The notes below the pieces were generated by a model, which worked only from the letters and a program-made list of their open reading frames with translations, did no database searches and was not told where the DNA came from. Shown piece after piece: positions 7,711 to 16,843 of a stretch of 64,000 nt of DNA; positions within the stretch are counted from its first letter, which is position 1; the number at the start of each line of letters is the position of its first letter. The translations under genes were made by a program, and so were the position numbers. The stretch comes from Clostridiales bacterium Firm_16 (GTDB taxonomy: Bacteria > Bacillota > Clostridia > Saccharofermentanales > Saccharofermentanaceae), in the NCBI GenBank assembly GCA_001604185.1, contig LVAV01000066.1, positions 1 through 64,000 of the forward strand. Direction: 5' to 3'.

Positions 7711-7869
7711 ATGATCTTTGTTCTTATCAGCGTGATTCTTACCATATTCGGAATATGTCTTGCAATCTGCGCATCGCTTTTAAAAAAGTCCAACGACCAT
7801 GGCGAGACGAGTGACGACTGTCCGAGCATCCGTCATATGAACATCGTCTCCTCTGAGAAAAGAAGATAG
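7711..7869 (+). CDS. small one-helix membrane protein, 52 aa
   Basis: ATG at 7711 follows AGGAG (7701-7705); longer reading from TTG at 7642 would start inside the promoter. Residues 1-24 form a hydrophobic helix, then LLKKSND and a short polar tail. It precedes the second zinc-ribbon gene by 11 bp and resembles the helix of the protein at 6734, so each zinc-ribbon protein has one such companion. Order differs: here it lies upstream, there downstream. Confidence 0.65.
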   Translation: MIFVLISVILTIFGICLAICASLLKKSNDHGETSDDCPSIRHMNIVSSEKRR

Positions 7870-7880
7870 GAGACGGTCAG

Positions 7881-9164
7881 ATGGCAAAGAATTGTCCGAG
7901 CTGCGGTGCTGCTTTGGAATACGATCCGGGAAGTGATACTCTCGTCTGTGAGGTGTGCGGAAATCTTTATGAGCCGGCTTCTTTTGAAGATGAGGAAGAA
8001 GTCACGGAGGAGAACACTCCTTCGAAAAAACTATCCTACAAAGATTATAAGAAAGTCCATTACGGAGAGGCGTATTTCGACAGTTATATTTTTAAGTGCA
8101 GCCAGTGCGGCGGTGAGGTGATCGTCGCCGAATCGGAGATATCCACGAAGTGTGTTTACTGCGGTTCTACAGCCGTGGCTTTCAGCCGTATCTCCAAGAC
8201 GAAAAAACCGGACTATATTGTTCCTTTCATGATCACCAAAGAACAGGCGATCGAGGAATATAAGAAGCACATGACGAAAGGATTCTTCGTGCCGCGTGCT
8301 TTTCGGAAACTGGATCCGGATTGTGTTCGGGGTATCTATCTTCCTGCGGATCTTTACTCCGGAACATGGAAAGATGTCCAGACCAGAAAAGGCGGTTCAG
8401 AGGTGCCGGATATTACTATGATCGGCGAGTGCGAGATCGAGGATCATCCGGCCATCTCCTGCTCGATCATTCCGCGTGAGACGGCAGAGCTTCTGGAACC
8501 TTTCTATCTTTCTTCCAAAGAGGAGTTTAATACATCCTATCTTATGGGGTTTTATTCGAACGCCGCAAATGTCGAAGAAACGGTGACCGAGTATGCCGCG
8601 GAGAAGCGGATCCAGAAGAAATTTAACGAGAGGCTATGGGAGGCTTTCGGCGAGGATGATGTTTCCAAACTGGATAAAGCCCTTAAGGCAGCTCATATCA
8701 ACATCCGTCTTTCGGAAGAGATTACGAGCTGCGCGCAGATCCAACTTGAGAAAACGTCCTATGCACTTCTTCCGGTATGGTTCATCACGGTCCGCTATGA
8801 GAACCAGCCGCACACATTCCTGGTGAACGGACAGACCGGCGAAGTTGTCGGGATGCCGCCGATCAACAAGAAACTTTTTGTGGGATTGTTCGTCTCACTA
8901 TTTGCAGTAATCACTGCGATGGTCACCGTCCTCTTTTTCGCGGGCGGAGCGCTTGACTACTTGTTTGACTTCGATGTCCTTGCCGGAGGTAAAGAGGGAG
9001 ATCTGCAGACCTTTATAGGGGTGCTCCTTTTCCTCATAGGCATCCCTCTGATCTCGCTCGGTGTCGGTTTTGGGAAACTGATCCAGGTCACGAACCGGCA
9101 TTCTCTGACCACAAAACCGCAGGTATATAAGTTCGCCCAGGACAGACAGGGCGATAAAAAATAA
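7881..9164 (+). CDS. zinc-ribbon membrane protein, paralogue of the gene at 5409, 427 aa
   Basis: One N-terminal zinc ribbon (CPSCG at 5-9, CEVCG near 24-28) instead of two, then the paired ribbon CSQCGG ... CVYCG near 72-92. The core matches the paralogue (PDYIVPFMITKEQAIEEYKK, FVPRAFRKL, CVRGIYLP, ALLPVWFITVRY, NGQTGEVVG). Two transmembrane helices follow near 330-358 and 377-398. Ribosome site AGGAGA. A weak terminator follows directly. Function unknown. The two copies are clearly diverged at DNA level, so the duplication is old. Confidence 0.8.
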   Translation: MAKNCPSCGAALEYDPGSDTLVCEVCGNLYEPASFEDEEEVTEENTPSKKLSYKDYKKVHYGEAYFDSYIFKCSQCGGEVIVAESEISTKCVYCGSTAVAFSRISKTKKPDYIVPFMITKEQAIEEYKKHMTKGFFVPRAFRKLDPDCVRGIYLPADLYSGTWKDVQTRKGGSEVPDITMIGECEIEDHPAISCSIIPRETAELLEPFYLSSKEEFNTSYLMGFYSNAANVEETVTEYAAEKRIQKKFNERLWEAFGEDDVSKLDKALKAAHINIRLSEEITSCAQIQLEKTSYALLPVWFITVRYENQPHTFLVNGQTGEVVGMPPINKKLFVGLFVSLFAVITAMVTVLFFAGGALDYLFDFDVLAGGKEGDLQTFIGVLLFLIGIPLISLGVGFGKLIQVTNRHSLTTKPQVYKFAQDRQGDKK

Positions 9165-9192
9165 GAGGGGGCAAAACCACCCTCTCTTTTTT
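9165..9192 (+). terminator. terminator after the second zinc-ribbon operon
   Basis: GAGGG / CCCTC stem with an extra GG/CC pair, followed by CTTTTTT. Confidence 0.55.
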
Positions 9193-9330
9193 ATTCGAGG
9201 AAATCGCGTTCTTCCTTTTTCGATCTCTCTTGCGACACGGAGTTCTTCCTTTCGGAAAGCACGGAGTCGAGTCTGTCCCAGTCCGCGCGGCCGGAGATGT
9301 TCCGCTTTACTATACTCTCACAGGAGTTTC
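9191..9330 (-). pseudogene. possible short C-terminal gene remnant, then intergenic
   Basis: The minus strand is open over about 45 codons and reads like protein (SCESIVKRNISGRADWDRLD, ending KKEERDFLE-stop), bounded upstream by a TGA. No start or ribosome site. The rest of the gap up to 9550 shows nothing recognisable. Confidence 0.25.
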
Positions 9331-9554
9331 GTCATCTGCCGTTTTTGTTTTCCTGATAGAATAGAAAAGCCGGCCAAGGATTCCCTATATCGTAGATCAG
9401 GAAATACAAACTTCATATTGCTGTCCTCCCCACACAAATATATCGTGATCATGTGTTAGCTATATTGTACTTATAAAGTTGAATGGTGAGGAGATACTGT
9501 CAGTATATCGGTAACTTCTCCCAAAGTCTGGATCTGCCTTTGCTGCCTGCTATC

Positions 9555-9563
9555 TGATATAAT
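9555..9563 (+). promoter_or_regulatory. extended -10 promoter
   Basis: TGATATAAT, 27 bp before the start of the third zinc-ribbon gene. Confidence 0.6.
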
Positions 9564-9589
9564 GAGCGTGGGGATAGGTGGAGGTTGGT

Positions 9590-10528
9590 ATGTACAGATG
9601 TCCGATATGTGGTGGAGAAGCGGTCGATGAATCAGGTAACGATGCATACGTCTGCCTGTCATGCGGTAAGCTTTTCGATCCTGAAGCCGTCATTGACGAA
9701 GAACAGGAACAGAAAGATGCGGAAAAGCAGATCCTGAAAGATATGCTTAAAGTCGAGGATGCTCTTTCGGAGAGATCCAGAAAGATTACCCGACTAACAG
9801 TACTGATCACTGTTTTTCTGTGCGTCGCTGTGACTGCGGTATGCTTGGTGAAGGCACTTCGTGTTTCCGATAATCCATATGAAGGGTACAACTCGAAATA
9901 CGGTGATCCGTATTTTTCGGATTCAATTCTGGAGGAGGTCGAGCATGAGTATCCTGCTATCAAGACAACCATCACGGAAGACGTTCTCAAGGAAGATTAT
10001 AAACAGTATTACGGAAACAGAGGCAAACCCGAACGAAACACGCTTATCGTGACCGCGTTAGTTGCTGACCTCCTGATCATTTTTGTTGGTGCAACGATTC
10101 TTGCTGTCAAGAAGATCCTTATCCGGCGTCGCCACTTGAACGAAGAAGAGACGGAAAATGCCAAGGTGCTTTTTTTCGGAGGAGCCTTTATTCTGGTTAT
10201 TGTATTCGCGCTTCTCGGCATTTATTTCAATACAAAGAATATTTCTCCCAAGAACGCGGACTACCGGCTATATAAGATCGAGTATCTTGGGAAAACGACC
10301 TCGAGTAATTCCTTCGGCGATGTTCGATCAGAGTCATACTATATCCGCTTCATGAAAGAGGGTAAGGAAATCACCAAAATTGTCTCTGAAGAGGAATATA
10401 ATATATTCCCCAATTGGACAGGCACTTACTATGTCGGTGTCGCATCCGACGGAACGACGCATGTTATCTTCTGCGTCTATTCCGACAAAGAGTACGAGCC
10501 CGGTGTTTTTCTATCCGACTACGAATAA
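9590..10528 (+). CDS. zinc-ribbon membrane protein with C-terminal beta domain, 312 aa
   Basis: ATG at 9590 follows GGAGG by 5 nt; an in-frame GTG at 9578 has no ribosome site. Residues 3-27 form a zinc ribbon (CPICGG ... CLSCG). A charged stretch precedes transmembrane helix 1 (about 62-84); two more helices lie near 149-169 and 187-206. The last 100 residues (YRLYKIEYLGKT, SYYIRFMKEGKE) read as a beta-rich domain exposed on one side of the membrane. Shares only the zinc ribbon with the two upstream paralogues. Function unknown. Confidence 0.75.
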   Translation: MYRCPICGGEAVDESGNDAYVCLSCGKLFDPEAVIDEEQEQKDAEKQILKDMLKVEDALSERSRKITRLTVLITVFLCVAVTAVCLVKALRVSDNPYEGYNSKYGDPYFSDSILEEVEHEYPAIKTTITEDVLKEDYKQYYGNRGKPERNTLIVTALVADLLIIFVGATILAVKKILIRRRHLNEEETENAKVLFFGGAFILVIVFALLGIYFNTKNISPKNADYRLYKIEYLGKTTSSNSFGDVRSESYYIRFMKEGKEITKIVSEEEYNIFPNWTGTYYVGVASDGTTHVIFCVYSDKEYEPGVFLSDYE

Positions 10529-10536
10529 ATGCGCCG

Positions 10537-13500
10537 TTACTTTGGTGTAGCACTTACTACGGTGCTATAAGCACTATAGATCTTCGTACCGTTTACTTCC
10601 TTATACGCACGGACCTTGAAATAGTATGTCTTTCCGGCTGTCAGTCCAGGACACTTTCTGCTTGTTTCTGTGACTGCACCTGTCTTGCTGAATCCGCTAT
10701 CCTTTTTCTCCGATCTCCAGACTTCGTAGCCCGTTGCTCCGGATACCGTATTCCAGGATACTGTCACGCTGGTAGAAGAGGAGACCGTTGCTTTCACGCC
10801 TGTCGGAGAAGACAGTTTCGGAACAGCACTTACGACCGAGCTATATGCGCCATATACTTTCGAGCCACTTACCTCTTTATAGGCACGTACCTTGAAATAA
10901 TAAGTAGTGCCGGTGGTAAGGCCTGAGCAGACACGATTGGTTTCGGTTACCGATCCAACCGCGACAAAACCACTGTCCGCAGATGTGGATCTCCATACCT
11001 GATATCCGGTTACTCCAGCTACTGCGCTCCATGACACCTTGATACTTGTCGCCGACGCGGAGACGGCCTTCGCACCGGATGGGACACCAAGCTTTGGTAC
11101 GGCATTTACAACTGCACTATAATCTCCATAGTGTTTCGTTCCGCTCACTTCTTTGTAAGCACGCACCTTAAAGTAATATGTCTTTCCGGTGGTTAGTCCT
11201 GCACATACGCGGGATGTATCCGTCACGGAACCGACAGCGACGAACCCGCTATCTGCAGATGTGGATCTCCATACCTGATAACCGGTCGCACCGGTCACAG
11301 CATTCCATGAAACCTTGACGCTTACAGCCGACTCAGATGTGGCTTTCACACCTGTGGGCTTGGCGACCTTCGGGATCGCATTCACAACGGAACTATAGTC
11401 ACTGTATACCCTTGTTCCGTCCGCTTCTTTATACGCGCGGACTTTGTAATAGTATTTCGTGCCTGTCGTCAGCGCCGTGCTGCTTCTGTTAGTTGCAGTC
11501 ACGGATCCGATTGCAACGAAATTCTTATCCGGAGAAGTCGATCTCCACACCTGATAGCCGTCCGCTCCGTTTACTGCATCCCACGACACCTTGATGCTTG
11601 TGGCCGATTCGGAGACCGCTTTAACTTTTGCAGGTGCTTCAAGACCAAGTTTTACGTTTTCAACATAACCGCATCTTCCGAAATATGTCTCGCCTTCGAC
11701 CTTTACTTTTCCAAGGACCTGATAGGAATACGTGCCACTCTTATCTACCGTCCTTGTATAAGTAGTTGTCGTTACATTATCAGCGATGAGTACATAATCA
11801 CTGTCCGGACTTGACTGCTCCCAGACTTCATAGGCCGATGCCTTTCCGGTTGCCTTCCAGCTAAGCTGTACGGTGATATCGTTTTCTACCGTAGCAGTTA
11901 CTTTTTCCACATCCGGCTTCTGTGGTGAGAAAGTCGGTTTGCATAAATCACCAGGAACAGGCGGTGCGCTGGGTATATAATTCAATCTGCAATCCACTGT
12001 TCCAATGCTCTGACAATCAATCAGATGTAAAGAGGGCAGTTCATTATCCATACAATACAATGCACGTAGTTTCTTCTTGCCGGACAGATCGATCTTATCA
12101 AGATGATTGTGTCCGCACGATAAAGTAACAAGAGCATCACAGTCATCCAGGTACATTACTTCGATCTGGTTATACGCGCAGTAGATCGTTTTTAAAGTGG
12201 TGATCATGGCTACATCAAGAATGGGTAGGTTATTATGCATGCAGCGGAGATCTTCCAGACAGAAGAAATTTACGATGCCGGACAAGGAACGGATCTCCAT
12301 GTTGGAGCAGTCGATCTTCTTTACGGCGGCAAGCTCACCAGGTGAGAAGAAGCCGTTATTATCTGTATCGAACTGCTTTACGTATGCAAGGAAATTCGCA
12401 TCCGTAAAGACTGTCTGGGACACAGGGACACCTAAACCCGGTTCAGGGATTTCCACGAGTGCACTGGCATAATCTGACTCATGCTGCTCATGGATGGACT
12501 CAGCCACCAGGAAAACGTGATAATCCTTTCCCCACGTACCTGTTACGGCGTCATAGGGCTTCAGGAATACTCCTTCACCTTCTGTGAAAAAGCCATATTG
12601 GCTTTCAAGGCTTGTGTAATACAGGATTGGCGTCTGATCCGTAATCGTACTCTCTTTGGTAATGACGATCGATACCTGGTTGACGGAAGAAGCGTGGGTA
12701 CCGGTTACCTTATACGGAACATGGACCACACCGGATGCATTGTAATATCCATCTGTATGTGTAAGAGAGATAGAGATATCCGGATCCTTCAGCGTGAATT
12801 TCACTTCAGCTCCATATCCGGTATCTTCATTGATGCCCTCTACAATAGAAGTGAAGAGCACTTTCGAGCGGTCAAGATTTATAGCAGGCGCAACACCGGA
12901 TGAAGAACTCGCTTTCCTCCAATCCGTCATACCGTCATCCGTTATCTCGCCCACACGGGTTCCCTGTTCTGCCTCGGAGCGCATCCACCAGTCCGCGGTA
13001 TAGCCGTTCTTATCCTTTTTGATCCGGTTTACGGAAGGGTTGTCAGACTGGCTGTATCCATAAAACGGATTGTAGCAATCTTCTGCATCCAGAAGGAAAA
13101 TCTTATCTCCTGTCAGCGGAACAAAGTGGTCGTAGCAAGTCTTGGCAAAACTCGTCACTTTGCCTTTGCCGGTTCCTATCACAAGGTCGTGCTGTTCTCG
13201 GGAACTGGAAAGGATCGCATTCCGTTCCACATCAGTAAACACACCTTCTTTATTCAGAAAGGCGTCGCCATTCAGAGCCTCACGGAGCGTACTTCCGGCC
13301 CATTTCGCTTCTGAGCCATTGTAATTGAAAACGCCTGTAAAAAGGACAGAATCGCAATCCATCAGGACGGACCCGCTACTTCCTCCGTAATTGCTTTCTC
13401 CGGGATACAGAACACGGTACTTGACCGGGTTGCCATCATATTTGCCGTACCAGGCGTAGGTACCAAGCCACTCAGCGTCTTCACTGGCCGGAGATTTGGC

Positions 13501-13680
13501 AGGTGCGATCACTCTCGTACCGAAAGTGGTATTATACATATCCTTAAACCAGTATGGTTCTGTTTCTTCTTCGCTTCCTTCCGCTCTTGCCGCACGAAAA
13601 GAACCCGCGCCGCAAAGCAGCGGTAATCCAATCGCGGCCGCAAGGAACAAAGGAGCGATCCTCTTGATCCGACTATTCAT
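10537..13680 (-). CDS. secreted surface protein: DUF6273, EF-hand/leucine-rich part, five fibronectin-III repeats, 1047 aa
   Basis: Start taken at the ATG after GGAGAGA (start codon 13678-13680); a longer reading from 13737 would begin inside a terminator. Signal peptide about 1-35. Residues about 60-290 match the DUF6273 pattern (WYGKYDGNPVKYRVLYPG ... DKIFLLDAEDCYNP ... DWWMRSEAEQ). A beta region follows, then an EF-hand-like FDTDNNGFFSPGEL (about 430) with Cys-rich leucine repeats (to about 580). The C-terminal 455 residues hold five FN3 repeats; repeats 3 and 4 share long identical stretches such as GYQVWRSTSADSGFVAVGSV. No sortase or S-layer motif is visible, so cell attachment is unclear. 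Probably adhesion or polysaccharide binding. Confidence 0.85.
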   Translation of the reverse strand: MNSRIKRIAPLFLAAAIGLPLLCGAGSFRAARAEGSEEETEPYWFKDMYNTTFGTRVIAPAKSPASEDAEWLGTYAWYGKYDGNPVKYRVLYPGESNYGGSSGSVLMDCDSVLFTGVFNYNGSEAKWAGSTLREALNGDAFLNKEGVFTDVERNAILSSSREQHDLVIGTGKGKVTSFAKTCYDHFVPLTGDKIFLLDAEDCYNPFYGYSQSDNPSVNRIKKDKNGYTADWWMRSEAEQGTRVGEITDDGMTDWRKASSSSGVAPAINLDRSKVLFTSIVEGINEDTGYGAEVKFTLKDPDISISLTHTDGYYNASGVVHVPYKVTGTHASSVNQVSIVITKESTITDQTPILYYTSLESQYGFFTEGEGVFLKPYDAVTGTWGKDYHVFLVAESIHEQHESDYASALVEIPEPGLGVPVSQTVFTDANFLAYVKQFDTDNNGFFSPGELAAVKKIDCSNMEIRSLSGIVNFFCLEDLRCMHNNLPILDVAMITTLKTIYCAYNQIEVMYLDDCDALVTLSCGHNHLDKIDLSGKKKLRALYCMDNELPSLHLIDCQSIGTVDCRLNYIPSAPPVPGDLCKPTFSPQKPDVEKVTATVENDITVQLSWKATGKASAYEVWEQSSPDSDYVLIADNVTTTTYTRTVDKSGTYSYQVLGKVKVEGETYFGRCGYVENVKLGLEAPAKVKAVSESATSIKVSWDAVNGADGYQVWRSTSPDKNFVAIGSVTATNRSSTALTTGTKYYYKVRAYKEADGTRVYSDYSSVVNAIPKVAKPTGVKATSESAVSVKVSWNAVTGATGYQVWRSTSADSGFVAVGSVTDTSRVCAGLTTGKTYYFKVRAYKEVSGTKHYGDYSAVVNAVPKLGVPSGAKAVSASATSIKVSWSAVAGVTGYQVWRSTSADSGFVAVGSVTETNRVCSGLTTGTTYYFKVRAYKEVSGSKVYGAYSSVVSAVPKLSSPTGVKATVSSSTSVTVSWNTVSGATGYEVWRSEKKDSGFSKTGAVTETSRKCPGLTAGKTYYFKVRAYKEVNGTKIYSAYSTVVSATPK

Positions 13681-13699
13681 ATATCTTCTCTCCATCTGC

Positions 13700-13733
13700 A
13701 AAAAGGTCACCCGGGAACATGTCCCGGATGACC
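13700..13733 (-). terminator. terminator of the upstream surface-protein gene
   Basis: On the minus strand GGTCATCCGGGA pairs with TCCCGGGTGACC, then TTTTT. It ends only 8 nt before the ribosome site of the next gene and starts at the predicted transcription start of that gene's own promoter. Confidence 0.8.
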
Positions 13734-13736
13734 TCA

Positions 13737-13766
13737 AGTATACCAGTTTAGGCGGTTAAGTTCCAA
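13737..13766 (-). promoter_or_regulatory. promoter of the 1047-aa surface protein gene
   Basis: Minus strand: TTGGAA (13761-13766), 18-bp spacer, TGG-TATACT (13737-13745), an extended -10. Its start site would fall at the 5' arm of the terminator hairpin, so the mRNA would begin with that hairpin. Confidence 0.6.
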
Positions 13767-13782
13767 TCACAGCTCTTTGGAA

Positions 13783-16542
13783 TCACTTCGGTGTAGCACT
13801 CACTACGGTGCTGTATGCACTATAGATCTTCGTTCCGTTCACTTCTTTATACGCACGGACCTTGAAGTAGTATTTCTTTCCGGAAGTAAGGCCCGGACAT
13901 CTTCTGCTACATTCCGTCACGGCTCCGGTCTTGCTGTAAGTACCATCTGCCGACGTCGCTCTCCATACTTCATATCCCGTCGCGCCGGTAACCTTATTCC
14001 AGGATACCGTCACGCTGGTAGAAGAGGAGACCGTCGCTTTCACACCTGTCGGGGCGGAGGGTTTCGGTATAGCATTGACTACTGCGCTATATGCTCCATA
14101 TACACGCTTTCCGTCTACTATCTTGTATGCCCGGACTTTGAAATAATACTTCGTACCGCAAGTTAATCCCGTACATGATCTGTATAGTTCCGTAACCGAT
14201 CCAAGTACAACAAAATCCTTATCCGGAGAGGTGGATCTGGCTACCTGATACCCGCTCGCGCCGCTGACCGCACTCCAGGAAACCTTGATGCTGGATGTGG
14301 AGGTGGAGGTAGCTTTCACACCGGGCGGGGCAGAAGGCTTCGTAACTGTAACTACGCTTGCGACAGCACTGTAATCTCCATATACTTTTGAACCGTTCAC
14401 ATTTTTGTAAGCACGTACCTTGAAGTAATATGTTGTTCCACATGTAAGTCCCGGGCACACACGGCTTGTTTCTGTGACTGTTCCGAGTGCAACGAAATCC
14501 TTGTCAGGCGATGTGGATCTTGCCACCTGATAACCACTGGCTCCGCTTACCGCGCTCCAGGATACCTTTACGCTCGTTGGTGATTCGGTCGTGGTTTTCA
14601 CATTCAAAGGTTGGGCCGGCTTGGCTACGGTAGGAGATGGAGTCGGCGTTGCCTTTGGGAATTTAAACGTAACGGATGAATAGATACTGTCAGCCAGTTG
14701 TGTCTTCGGGATAGAGTATATTCCGGAAAGACTTCGGCCCGAATAAAGTATCATCGGATTCGCATCAGTTTTTGGAACAACAAGGTCGTAACTCCCGTCC
14801 TTGTCAATATCCAAATAGGCCGAGTAAGTATTGTGATCTATAAACTTAAAACCGATGATCTTCTTCGTCATTAAGTAAATGAGCGCATCGGCTTCAATTG
14901 AACCAACATATGTTGTGCCTCCGGAAAGATCTAAAACCACATCGGGTCTCGACATCATAAACCGAATAGATGAATAATCACTACCGGTAAGCTGCTCTTC
15001 TGTGAAACATAAATCTCCTACGACACTGTTGGAAGGCAGTTTTTCCCAGTACTTGCCATAGAGTAACTGAAAGTCATAGTTCCCGTCCTTATCAATATCA
15101 TACACGTATTGGACATCGGGATTGGAACTTTTGCGTCTGTCGATCAGATCCTCATCAATAAGATAATTCAGAGCGTCTCGTTGAACATTAGATAAATGGA
15201 CCTCTTTATTGCTAACAAAATCCAGCTCCGCATGCGCGATTGGTCTTGTGATCTCATTAGAAATACCTGCATAGACGGTTCCGTACGTTCCATTTGTATG
15301 TTCAGCTACAAGATAGACATGATATCGAGTTGACCAAAACGTAAGAGTCATATCGGAGGGCATATTAAAGTAACTGCTTCCTGAGGAGTCAGTAGAGAGT
15401 GTTTCATAGTAAAGGATCTCATTCGTTTCCGCATCAGGATCATATCTCTCTTTCAAGATGAGGACCGATACCTGGTTTACATTTCCTGAATCTGAACCAG
15501 AGAGTGTATATGGCACAGTAACTTTTGAACCACGCAAAACAGCTTTCTTACTGTCATCTACTTTGATCTTAATGTTATCGTCCAGAAGGGTTAGCGAGTA
15601 TTCTGTTCCTACCGTAGTCGGATTTCCGGCAACCACAGTTGACATAAGTATCTTGTCCTTTAAGATGTTGCATGCTGGAGCGATTCCGGCTCGTTCTACC
15701 GCCTCACAGCCTATATGCAATTCGCCTGTTCCATATATATACGCATTCATACTTGTCGAGTTAGCTATTCTTGTAGTAGCCGTCCGTAATCGCCATGGAG
15801 ATGCTTTACCTGTCAGATCATACTTCAGTCTGTTTGCACAATCTGTCTCGTTATCCGTCACCTGACTGTAACCATATGCAAGATTGGACAAATCTCCTAC
15901 ATCAAGAAGGAAAAACTTCTCTTTGTCTAAAGCTGCAGAATACGAGAAAAATGAAAGAACAAATAACGGAACTTCTCCGGGGCCATCACCGAATTTATAA
16001 TATGCCTCGGCACGTGAAGAATTAAGAATAATGCTTTTCTCAATAGACGAGAATCCCCCCGCCTTTCTCAGGAAGGAATAACCATTCAGATTTCTTCGGC
16101 AATCACTGATCAACCACTGATTGGCAGTGCCTGATTCGCTATTCGGAACGCCGTCCTCATCAAACGCGTCAATGTACAACACTTTATCGGAGTCCAACAG
16201 GATCGTATCCGCACCATACTCTGTTGCATGAGTATCTAAAACACGGAACTTGATAGGTTTACCATCATATCTTCCGAAATACACATAGTTGCCTCTCCAT
16301 GGATCCGTCTCCGATGAAGGAATGACGGGATCTTTCAGACCATTTGTACGGAAAAATCTTTTGGTTTCACTACTGCTTGCCGTGGCTTTGACGTTCTCTT
16401 CCGCACTGATTCCCGCGGCATTCTCATTCTCATCCGCACTGATTCCCGAAAAGCTTGGAAACAGTGGCATACCGATTGCAACTGCGAGTAACAATGTTAC
16501 GATTCGTGATCTTCTTCGCCTTTTATAATCCTGATAATGCAT
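13783..16542 (-). CDS. secreted surface protein: DUF6273 plus three fibronectin-III repeats, 919 aa
   Basis: Ribosome site GGGAGG lies 6 nt before the ATG. The N-terminus is basic (YKRRRRSR) with a signal peptide to about residue 35. DUF6273 spans about 80-310 (VYFGRYDGKPIKFRVLDT ... EKFFLLDVGDLSN). A middle region (about 440-630) carries two copies of a calcium-loop-like motif (DIDKDGNYDF and DIDKDGSYDL). Three FN3 repeats form the C-terminus; the last is nearly identical to the last one of the downstream paralogue (VRAYKEVNGTKIYSAY, end VVSATPK). Tandem duplication with later loss or gain of middle modules. Confidence 0.85.
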   Translation of the reverse strand: MHYQDYKRRRRSRIVTLLLAVAIGMPLFPSFSGISADENENAAGISAEENVKATASSSETKRFFRTNGLKDPVIPSSETDPWRGNYVYFGRYDGKPIKFRVLDTHATEYGADTILLDSDKVLYIDAFDEDGVPNSESGTANQWLISDCRRNLNGYSFLRKAGGFSSIEKSIILNSSRAEAYYKFGDGPGEVPLFVLSFFSYSAALDKEKFFLLDVGDLSNLAYGYSQVTDNETDCANRLKYDLTGKASPWRLRTATTRIANSTSMNAYIYGTGELHIGCEAVERAGIAPACNILKDKILMSTVVAGNPTTVGTEYSLTLLDDNIKIKVDDSKKAVLRGSKVTVPYTLSGSDSGNVNQVSVLILKERYDPDAETNEILYYETLSTDSSGSSYFNMPSDMTLTFWSTRYHVYLVAEHTNGTYGTVYAGISNEITRPIAHAELDFVSNKEVHLSNVQRDALNYLIDEDLIDRRKSSNPDVQYVYDIDKDGNYDFQLLYGKYWEKLPSNSVVGDLCFTEEQLTGSDYSSIRFMMSRPDVVLDLSGGTTYVGSIEADALIYLMTKKIIGFKFIDHNTYSAYLDIDKDGSYDLVVPKTDANPMILYSGRSLSGIYSIPKTQLADSIYSSVTFKFPKATPTPSPTVAKPAQPLNVKTTTESPTSVKVSWSAVSGASGYQVARSTSPDKDFVALGTVTETSRVCPGLTCGTTYYFKVRAYKNVNGSKVYGDYSAVASVVTVTKPSAPPGVKATSTSTSSIKVSWSAVSGASGYQVARSTSPDKDFVVLGSVTELYRSCTGLTCGTKYYFKVRAYKIVDGKRVYGAYSAVVNAIPKPSAPTGVKATVSSSTSVTVSWNKVTGATGYEVWRATSADGTYSKTGAVTECSRRCPGLTSGKKYYFKVRAYKEVNGTKIYSAYSTVVSATPK

Positions 16543-16581
16543 ATAAACCTCCCAAATCCTGACCCAATAAACTACAGCCCC

Positions 16582-16590
16582 ATTATATCA
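16582..16590 (-). promoter_or_regulatory. extended -10 promoter of the 919-aa surface protein gene
   Basis: On the minus strand TGATATAAT, 40 bp before the start codon. Confidence 0.6.
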
Positions 16591-16643
16591 GCTTTCTTGT
16601 TTGATATGTTGATCAGACATATTATAGTGAACGGGCGGGAAAA

Positions 16644-16687
16644 CCCACGGTTTTAACCGTGGGATGAAAGCCCTGGCTTTTTTTAGA
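16644..16687. repeat. tandem hairpins: IS-end-like remnant or terminator
   Basis: A perfect 9-bp stem (CCCACGGTT 16644-16652, AACCGTGGG 16655-16663) is followed by ATG, then AAAGC/GCTTT and seven T. It sits between two divergently transcribed genes, where a terminator has no obvious customer. The layout resembles subterminal hairpins of IS200/IS605-type elements; this is inference. Confidence 0.4.
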
Positions 16688-16843
16688 TATGTCAATTCAG
16701 ATTTTCGCGCAGCGAATTTACAGTTTGTTTCCATAAAACGCTATTATGGCCCTCTTCTTGCATGCTATTATTATAGTGAAGAGAAAGATGCTTTGATTCT
16801 CAGGACTTGTTTCGTGAGAAGAATTGAATTGAGGTGCGGCACT

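Noticed and set aside
16664..16843. N-terminal extension of the LRR protein
   Set aside because: It would begin inside the double hairpin; the ATG at 16844 has a ribosome site and opens a signal peptide.
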